Below are positions 57,066 through 64,000 of a stretch of 64,000 nt of DNA, one piece after another (the stretch's first letter is position 1; each line of letters opens with the position of its first letter). Made by a program: the position numbers and the translations under genes. Below the pieces are notes generated by a model. That model was not told the origin of the DNA, made no database searches, and saw only the letters and a program-made list of their open reading frames with translations. The DNA comes from Pegoplata infirma. Its lineage: Eukaryota; Arthropoda; Insecta; Diptera; Anthomyiidae. The stretch spans positions 41,310,299-41,374,298 of the forward strand of contig OY992539.1 of assembly GCA_963921195.1 (NCBI GenBank), read 5' to 3'.

Positions 57066-57995
57066 CGTCGAACTATATTCAATAAATGCCAACTCGAAAA
57101 AGCTTACTGTTCAGGAGAGCTAAAAAACTAGTTATTTCGCGTATTATTGCAAAAATAAACAATGTACCTTCCACAAGATGGTTTAAATATTCTAAACAAT
57201 TTTTACCTATGCAAAAATTTTCATATTTTGCACTTGTTTGCATATTTTTCAGAGATGGCATTTATTACTATATCAAAAAACAAATATTTTTTTAGAGTTG
57301 GCATATTTTGTCGGAAAATAAAAATACATTTTTTTTGGAAAAATTTTAAAAATTTTTTTTTTTTTTGGTTTTTGTTATCCTTAGTACGGTAATTGCAAAA
57401 ACTGAACAAAAAATTAAAAATCTTTGTATATTTTTAAAAGCTACTAGCTCCGAAAACCTTTTAATCTCAGGGTGGTCAACTTTGGCACTCTGTAACTCAC
57501 GCTGTATTGCAATAGGGTCACTCCAAACCAGCTATTTTGAAAGCTTATATCATTGACTTTATTTGCCCCATTCATAATGTTTCAATCTGATAAATAGTTT
57601 GAAAGTTACATAAATATAAGCAATTTTTTTTTTTGCAAACACTATTTACCGATATTTTTAAAATGGCAATATCTCGAGAACCAGTCATTAGATATCAAAA
57701 TCTTTACAAGATTCGTGTTTAGCATGGCAAATGCAATAAGATATGTGGTCTAATTTTTTTTTAAAAAATTTTTGAAAAATTTTTGGAAATTTACAATGGG
57801 AGTTGGCATTTATTTCCACCAAAAAAATATGTACTTTGAGTTAGCAGAATAACAAAAATGGATGTAAAACGACAACAAATTATTTTTTTGCTCTGAAATT
57901 TTTATGGCAGATAGGTATTACATAGGGGAGCTATTTGCCATCGGAAACTCATTTCCGTCAAATTTGAGTTGGCATATTTTGAATATAGGTTCACG
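57066..57995. mobile_element. 930-bp TIR element, sibling of 30316-31252
   Basis: Ends CGTCGAACTATATTCAATAA and, inverted at the right, CGTGAACCTATATTCAAAAT. The same CTATATTCAA core and the same ATAT/TA target as the 937-bp element. The word GAGTTGGCAT / ATGCCAACTC recurs near 57086, 57294, 57800 and 57966. It was inserted into MITE B copy 5, whose other family members read TTTATTTATAGTCAATC at that point. Short open frames (57086-57409) are poly(A/T) artefacts. Confidence 0.8.
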
Positions 57996-57999
57996 ATAT

Positions 58000-58440
58000 A
58001 GTCAATCAAAATAATGATTGATTTAACAAATGATTTATAAGCTTATGACAAAATTATCAAAAAATTCATCTTTTTTGCTTTCCAAGATGTTGCCCACAAC
58101 AAAAAAAGTAAAACCCAATTATTTTGTATATTTTTGAATTAATCTATTCAAATAAATTAAAGCGAAAAAAAATCTGGTATTTTGAAAATTTGTAATTCGA
58201 CAGTTAAAGAAAATAACAAAAATACTTAAAAGAGACAAAAGTTTTAATCAAAACATTGATTGACTCATTTAAATTTTGTTGATCAATAAATTTAATTCAA
58301 AATTTTTAGCCAATAATTTTGAGCATCAAAATTTTAAATCGCGAATATCGCGAATACGAGCGCTAACTTCGAAAAACGGCTAGCACCATTGAATTTAGCG
58401 TACTCGAATTAACTTTACCAGTAGGGTGCCCAGCTTGTTA
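58000..58440. mobile_element. Rest of MITE B copy 5 and an inverted C fragment
   Basis: 58000-58322 completes the B copy interrupted by the 930-bp element. 58335-58440 is a C segment in reverse orientation (AATCGCGAATATCGCGAATA ... GGGTGCCCAGCTT), which breaks the tandem order. Confidence 0.65.
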
Positions 58441-58484
58441 AAGAAAAAAAGTGTCAAATTCGAGCACAGTGTAATTTAAGTGAT

Positions 58485-58590
58485 TTTTATGGGGTCCCAG
58501 ACCGTTATTTTGAAGGGCTACAAACGGAATTATACACTTATATATTCCCTTCATTTAAACACTTACAATAAGTGGAGGCTTAAAAAAAGT
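58485..58590 (-). mobile_element. Truncated, diverged mini-me tail
   Basis: TTATGGGGTCCCAGACCGTT, ACAAACGGAATTATACACTT and ATAAGTGGAGGCTT follow the order of the copy 1 tail (core, CAAACGGAATGACA, GTGGAGGGTATA). The rest of the element is missing. Confidence 0.55.
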
Positions 58591-59362
58591 ATCCCCCCTT
58601 AATATATACAAATTGCTTTTAAAATTCATTGAACGAAAAAAATCAGGAATATACTTTTTCTTATTCTTCTGGTTGTTGAAAGAAATGATACCAGCAGATT
58701 TTTATTTTTCTTTAAACATTTATTTTCTCTTAAACATTATGTTGCAAGTTGTGTGAAAATAAAATTCTGTACACATTCAACAATTATATTCTATTGGAAT
58801 TTTAAGTGATTTTTCATTCATCTTCTTATCGTATCAGTTGGGGGAAATTGCATATATTGCGGTCATTGGGTTTATTTTTTAACATAAAAAATGTTTAATT
58901 AATGTTTTCGCAATATATTTCTGAGTTTTTTAATGAAACCTTAAGTTGATGAAAGTTAAAATATTTCGCCATGCACTAATTACATTAGAGTGCTGGAGGA
59001 GGAAAACGAAGAATTTTTCAATTCATTGGTTAATGCAAAAGAATTTTTTTTTATTAGTGTCTGAAAAGATAAAGTTTCTATTGATTTATTATTGTCAAAG
59101 AAAATGTAAAATGAGTGCACTTCAATATTTAGTTCACTTATCAAAAGTGTATTATTTAAAAAAAAAAAATGCGTACATTATTGATGAGTTTTTTTTGAAG
59201 GAAAAATGTGACAAAGGAATGTGTTTTTGTCAAAGAAACATTTGTTTTAGATTTTAAAAAAATTAGAGATAGTTTTCTAAGAGGGGAGTTTTGTGCCCCT
59301 TACCTTTGCTGCCATGAGAAGCTATTTACTCCTCGGAGTCGCTCCTAGCGGGGAGCAATGTA
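58591..59362. other. no supported gene
   Basis: AT-rich unique DNA. A 103-codon open frame (58946-59257) is Lys/Phe-rich without a domain. A short GC-richer palindrome, CTCCTAGCGGGGAG, lies near 59342. Confidence 0.35.
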
Positions 59363-60362
59363 CACAGAAAAATTTTTAAACGGATTTTAATCAACAAAAC
59401 GCGGATTCAATAAATTTTTTGATTGAAATTCCTCCAATTAAAAAAATTGTTATACCAATCATCAAATTGTAGGTGATTGATTGAAAATTTTTTCAATCAA
59501 ACATTTTTTCGATTTTGATAAAAAATTTGATCAATTTTTTATTTATAGTCAATCAAAATAATGATTGATTTAACAAATGAATTGTAAGATTTTGACAAAA
59601 TTATCAAACAATTCATCTTTTTGCTTTCTTATTACTTATTTAAATCAATAGATTTAATTTATAATTTTTAGCCAATAATTTTTTGTGTGAAGCTGGGCAC
59701 CTTGCTGGTAAAGCTAATTTGGGTACGCTGAATTCAAATTGGTGCTATCCGTTTTCGAAGTTAGCGCTCGTATTCGCGATATTCGCGATTTGAAATTGTA
59801 AAGCTAAAGTACTACAAAAATATTTTTTAATGCTTTTGGGATAGTTTTTAAATATAAATATAATAAATGCATTGTTTCTTTTTGGAAAAAAAAAATTTCG
59901 CGAAGAAAAAAAAAAATCCGCGAAAAACATTTTTTTTAAACATTTTGTTTTTGCAAAAAATTGTTATACCAATCATCAAATTGTAGGTGATTGATTGAAA
60001 ATTTTTTCAATTAAACATTTTTTCGATTTTGATAAAAAATTTGATCAATTTTTTATTTATAGTCAATCAAAATAATGATTGATTTAGCAAATGAATTGTA
60101 AGATTTTGAAAAATTATCAAAAAATTCATCTTTTTTGCTTTCCAATATGTTGCCAACAATAAAAAAGTAAAAGCCGATTATTTTGTATATTTTTCAATTA
60201 TTCTATTTAAATAAATTAAAGCGAAAAAAATCTGGTATGTTGAAAATTTGTAATTCGAAAGTTAAAGAAAAAACAAAACTTTAATCAAAACATTGATTGA
60301 CTCATTTAAATTTTGTTGATCAATAGTTTAATTGAAAATTTTAGCCAATAATTTTTTGTGTG
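59363..60362 (+). mobile_element. MITE B copies 6 and 7 with a C fragment between
   Basis: B6 59363-59689 (internally deleted), C fragment 59690-59950, B7 about 59958-60362 (5'-truncated, starting at TTGTTATACCAATC). Same B-C-B order as the tandem array, so this is a displaced or decayed extension of it. Confidence 0.65.
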
Positions 60363-60454
60363 TAAGACCGACCCCCATTAATTTTTACACTCCAAATTTA
60401 GCTCCCATCGCTCTAACTGTTCCAAAGATAACCTAAGAGGGGTCAAATGTATGA

Positions 60455-60927
60455 CTAAAATTTTCAATTATCAACAAAATTTAAATGAGTCAATCAATGT
60501 TTTGATTAAAATTTTTGTTATTTTCTTTAACTTTCGAATTACAAATTTTCAACACACCAGATTTTTGTTTTTTCGATTTAATTTTTTTTAATAAATTAAT
60601 TCAAAAATATTAAAAATAATCGGGTGTTACTTTTTTTATCGTTGGCAACAAATTGGAAAGCAAAAAAGAATACATTTTTTCATAATTTTGTCCTAAGCTT
60701 ACAATTCATTTGTTAAATCAATCATTATTTTGATTGACTATAAATAAAAAATTGATCAAATTTTTTATCAAAATCGAAAAAATGTTTTATTGCAAAAATT
60801 TTAAATCAATCACCTACAATTTGATGATTGCTATAACAATTTTTTTAATTGGAGGAAATTCAATTAAAAAAATTTATTGAATCCCCGTTTTTGTTGATTG
60901 AAATTTGTTTCAGATTCTTTCTGTGTA
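60455..60927 (-). mobile_element. MITE B copy 8 (reverse)
   Basis: Same orientation as copy 1, ends TTTCAGATTCTTTCTGTG, left end truncated against a family D fragment (60363-60450). Confidence 0.7.
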
Positions 60928-60929
60928 AG

Positions 60930-63700
60930 CGTTTTAAATCTAAAACTTTTTCTATAGGAAAAATCTTTCGGAATCGAAAGCTTTCATATTGAAAGGCATT
61001 TTTTCTACCGAAAAACCTTAAGAATGTTTCACATTTTTATTATGAAAAAAACTTTCAGATTCTCAGAATTTTTTTGTTTAATATTTAAGATTCTAAAACC
61101 TTTCAGTTTATTTATAGAAAGCTATCCTATCAAAAAACTTTCAGGTTTTAAAAGCTTTTTCTATAGAAACAACTGGCATATAAAAATTGTATGTTAACTT
61201 TTTAGAATAACATGTTTATTAATATAAAAAACCGTTCGGCTTCTATATCGTTCTTCGTTTAGGCTTTTTTTTAACTACAAAAGCTTTTTTCAATTAAAAA
61301 ACTTTCATATTTTTTAAGACTCTTCAATCAAAAAACATTCAAATTAAGAAAATTATTTAGAAACACTCTAAAAAATAAAGAATTCAGAAACCAAATGCTT
61401 GTTTTTGATTAACAAAAAAATAAAATCGAAAAAAAGTTGTTAAAAAAAATGGTTTCAGATTCAAAAAGTTTCTCTATTAACACAAGGTTATAAAATATAA
61501 AAGTTTTTCAATAGAAAAATTTTAAAAGTTTTTCTAAAGAAAAATTTAGAATCTGTAAGTTTTTCAAATGCAGAAAGCTCATAAAATGTGAAAGTTTTTC
61601 AATAGAAAAATAATAACATAAACAAAGAAGGATTCAGAATTCGATAAGCTTTTCAAAATGTAAAAGTTTTTCTATGACAAAAATCTTTTGGAATCGAAAG
61701 CTTTTAGATTTAAAGGCTTTTTATACAGAAAAACCTTAAGAATATGAAATTTTTCCTTATTTTAAAAAACCTTTTAAGACTCTTAAATTTTTTTAAATAT
61801 TTAAGATTCTAAAAGCTTTCAGATTTTAAACAATTGTTTCTAAAAACTTTTAGAAAATTTTAAAGAAAGATTTTTTCTATAGAAAAAACTTTTTGAAAAA
61901 AAAAAAAGTTTTAGAATTAAAAAAAACATTCATATTCTCAAAAAAAAAATTATAAAAAATCTTTTAACTTCTAAAAGCTTCCGTTAACAATTAAAAAAAA
62001 CGTTCATATTAAAAAAAAAATATATTTATAAAAAAAACTTTTAACTTCTAAAAGCTTTCGTCTGTAAAAACTTTCTCAAGAAAAAATTTTTATATAATGA
62101 AAGCCTTTTCCCTTTACAAAAAAGCTTAGAGCTTTTTCCTCGAGAAAATCTGAAAGCTGTAGAGCTTTTTCAATTTGAAGCTTTTTTTTTTGGAAAAATT
62201 TAGAATCTGTAAGTTTTTCGAATGCAGAAAGCTAAAAAAATGTGAAAGTTTTTCGATAGAAAAAAATAATATAATAAACAAAGAAGGATTCAGAATTCTA
62301 TAAGCTTTTCAAAATCTAAAAGTTTTTCTATGGGAAAAATCTTTCGGAATCGAAAGCTTTCAGACTTAAAGGCTTTTTTCTACAGAAAAACCTTAAGAAT
62401 GTGAAATTTTTCCTTATTAAAAAAAAAAAAACTTGCAAAACTTTGAATTTTTTGTTAAATATTTAAGATTCTAAAAGCTTTCAGATTTTAAAAAATTGTT
62501 TCTAAAAACTTTTAAAAAATTTTAAAGAAAAATTTTTTCTATAGAAAAAACTTTTTTAAAAAAGAAAGAAAACAGTTTTAGAATTAAAAAAAACATTCAT
62601 ATTCTCAAAAAAAAAAAAAAAATAAAAAAAATCTTTTAACTTCTAAAAGCTTTCGTTAATAATTAAAAAAAAAACATTCATATTAAAAAAAAAATGTATA
62701 AAAAATCTTTTAACCTCTTTCGTCTGTAAAAACTTTCTCAAGAAAAAAAATTTATATAATGAAAGCCTTTTCCCTTAAAAAAAAACTTACAAGGGAAGTA
62801 TCTCAACCCTTATGAACAGATTTGCCTGAAACTTAAAATATACATAAAAGAGACGATTTTAATATTGGGGTGTCTCGGCTTTTCGGCCATATCAGTGATT
62901 CAAAATTTCGTTGTCCCCTATGTTTTTCAATTATTTGTACTTATTAAGTACATTATCTAATATAACCCCAAAAGTGTTTTAAACAAAAGAGCTTTTAATT
63001 CCCGCATGATTTGATGAGGATATTTATTGTGCGCCCTTAAAGTATGCTTTAAAAATATTGCAAAAGCTCTGTATAAAATACATTCCACAACAGGGAGTGT
63101 CAAATGCTTGCTAATCCGTAAAAATAATAATATTTATTAAGTCCACATATTGTATGGTAAATCCTAATCCGAATGATTGCAAAACACAGCTAATGTGGAC
63201 CTCCGGGAAAATTTCGATAACTCCCGAACTAATAGGAATATCCTCTAGAGCAAAAATACGTGTCGACTTAAATTTAATAAAGATTATTTCATATTCATAT
63301 GGACATCGTAGGTCAATGTCTTCATATTACATATTTTCATGAAAAAAGTTTTTAACGAAGCCAAACTTTTACAAGGTAATGCCACCGTTGGATAGGCATT
63401 AAAAAAAGCTTTCTTCTCATATGTAAACATCATATAGTTTCTTCGGAAGTAATGGCTGAAAAATCCAAAAAAACGATTTTTTCGCCATTTTTTACCCATG
63501 TTTTGAACCCCTAAATCCGCGACATGGCCGATAAGCCGAGACACCCCAACCTTAGAATTGTCTCTTTTATATATATTTTACGTTTCACGCAAATCGGTTC
63601 ATAAGGGTTGAGATACTTCCCTTGTTAGAGCTTTTTCCTATAGAAAATCTGAAAGCTATAGAGCTTTTTCAATTAAAAGCTTATTTGTTGCATAACTTTT
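60930..63700. repeat. AAAGCTTT satellite with ~650-bp higher-order unit
   Basis: Elementary words are TTTTTCTATAGAAAAA (shared with the 35-bp satellite), GAAAGCTTTC and TTTCGGAATCGAAAGCTTT. A long unit from AGAATCTGTAAGTTTTTC (61550) to the next at 62200 repeats with the inner landmark AACAAAGAAGGATTCAGAAT (61621, 62277). A third partial unit begins near 60945. Interrupted by the element at 62790-63624. Confidence 0.8.
62790..63624. mobile_element. CAAGGGAAG-ended TIR element, TSD TTA (835 bp)
   Basis: Second copy of the 33854-34441 family, with TTA at 62787-62789 and 63625-63627. The neighbouring satellite unit keeps the empty site (AAGCTTAGAGC, TTA at 62127-62129). Compared with the 588-bp copy it carries ~265 bp extra (about 62920-63190), which is either ancestral interior lost in the other copy or a further insertion. 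Confidence 0.85.
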
Positions 63701-63811
63701 TTTTTTTTCAACAAACTTTTAAATTATAACGGATTTTTTTTAAGAAAATGATTTTCCTCAGACTTTATTAAGTTCTCGATAACAATGGCGTTTTAACATC
63801 CTTAGCTTTTT

Positions 63812-64000
63812 ATACCCTCCAACTACAGTATGGGGGTATACTCACTTTGTCATTCCGTATGTAACGCATCGAAATATCGGTCGGGGACCCCATAAAGTAT
63901 ATATATTATTGATCAGTGATCGATTCTAAGACATTCTAGCGATGTCCGTCCGTCCGTCCGTCCGTCTGTAGTTAACACGATGCAGTCCAAAATAAAAGAG
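63812..64000 (+). mobile_element. mini-me/DINE-1-like element copy 8 (cut by window end)
   Basis: Starts ATACCCTCCAACTACAGTAT like copy 5. Core and GTCC tract at 63945-63968. Continues beyond the window. Confidence 0.8.

Noticed and set aside
58946..59257. 103-codon Lys-rich open frame
   Set aside because: No domain and no neighbouring signal; poly(A) stretches explain its composition.

Overview
This is a very AT-rich, TE-saturated stretch of a dipteran genome, probably from a schizophoran fly (calyptrate-like; species not determinable). The clue is a repeat seen at least eight times, with (GTCY)n proto-microsatellites beside a conserved GGACCCCATAAAGTATATAT core. That is the hallmark of the fly mini-me/DINE-1 (Helentron-associated) family. 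I find no intact protein-coding gene. The only recognisable coding sequence is decayed: RNase-H-bearing non-LTR retrotransposons (LINEs) and one C-terminal hAT transposase fragment. A near-perfect recursive-splice-type motif (CTAAT branch point, pyrimidine tract, CAG|GTAAGT at 29811-29818), in a unique pocket between transposons, suggests the window lies inside a very long + strand intron. That is an inference.

Layout. 1-2240: two mini-me copies inside remnants of a 35-bp satellite. 2750-12942: a nest. The outer element is a palindromic MITE with 3-bp TSD AAT. It carries an 8.77 kb hAT-type foldback element (2879-11648, 8-bp TSD ATTATAAT) made of inverted arms of ~195-bp tandem repeats around a ~0.6 kb loop with a TATA/Inr promoter-like sequence, and also a mini-me. 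The left foldback arm holds another hAT-like element (5098-6335), itself holding a mini-me fragment and a small MITE. 13.5-18.6 kb: a diverged mini-me and two decayed minus-strand LINE copies. 19.0-24.7 kb: a plus-strand LINE split by a 4.04 kb CACTG-ended element that carries a large 35-bp dyad satellite. 26.4-29.0 kb: a TIR element containing a LINE containing a hAT (TSD GCATGTAG). 29.0-29.9 kb: unique DNA with the splice motif. 29.9-33.6 kb: a four-level nest (mini-me > GGTGACA element > mini-me > 937-bp TIR element plus another mini-me). 33.9-44.3 kb: many MITEs, including a composite whose 8-bp target duplications are exchanged between its two copies, and a 2.77 kb hAT-like element (TSD ATGGCGAC). 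44.9-46.1 kb: a foldback element with a 10-11 bp TSD. 47.5-60.9 kb: eight copies of a ~490-bp MITE, several in a ~1.24 kb tandem array, plus a 1.2 kb dyad satellite. 60.9-63.7 kb: a third satellite with a ~650-bp higher-order unit interrupted by an 835-bp element. 63.8-64 kb: a mini-me cut by the window edge.

The parts do not form a pathway. The biology is serial transposon nesting, and several insertions can be proved from the window itself because a paralogous copy keeps the empty target site. The most unusual items are the giant hAT foldback with its promoter-like loop, the swapped-TSD composite, the three double-palindrome satellites, and the candidate ratcheting splice point.
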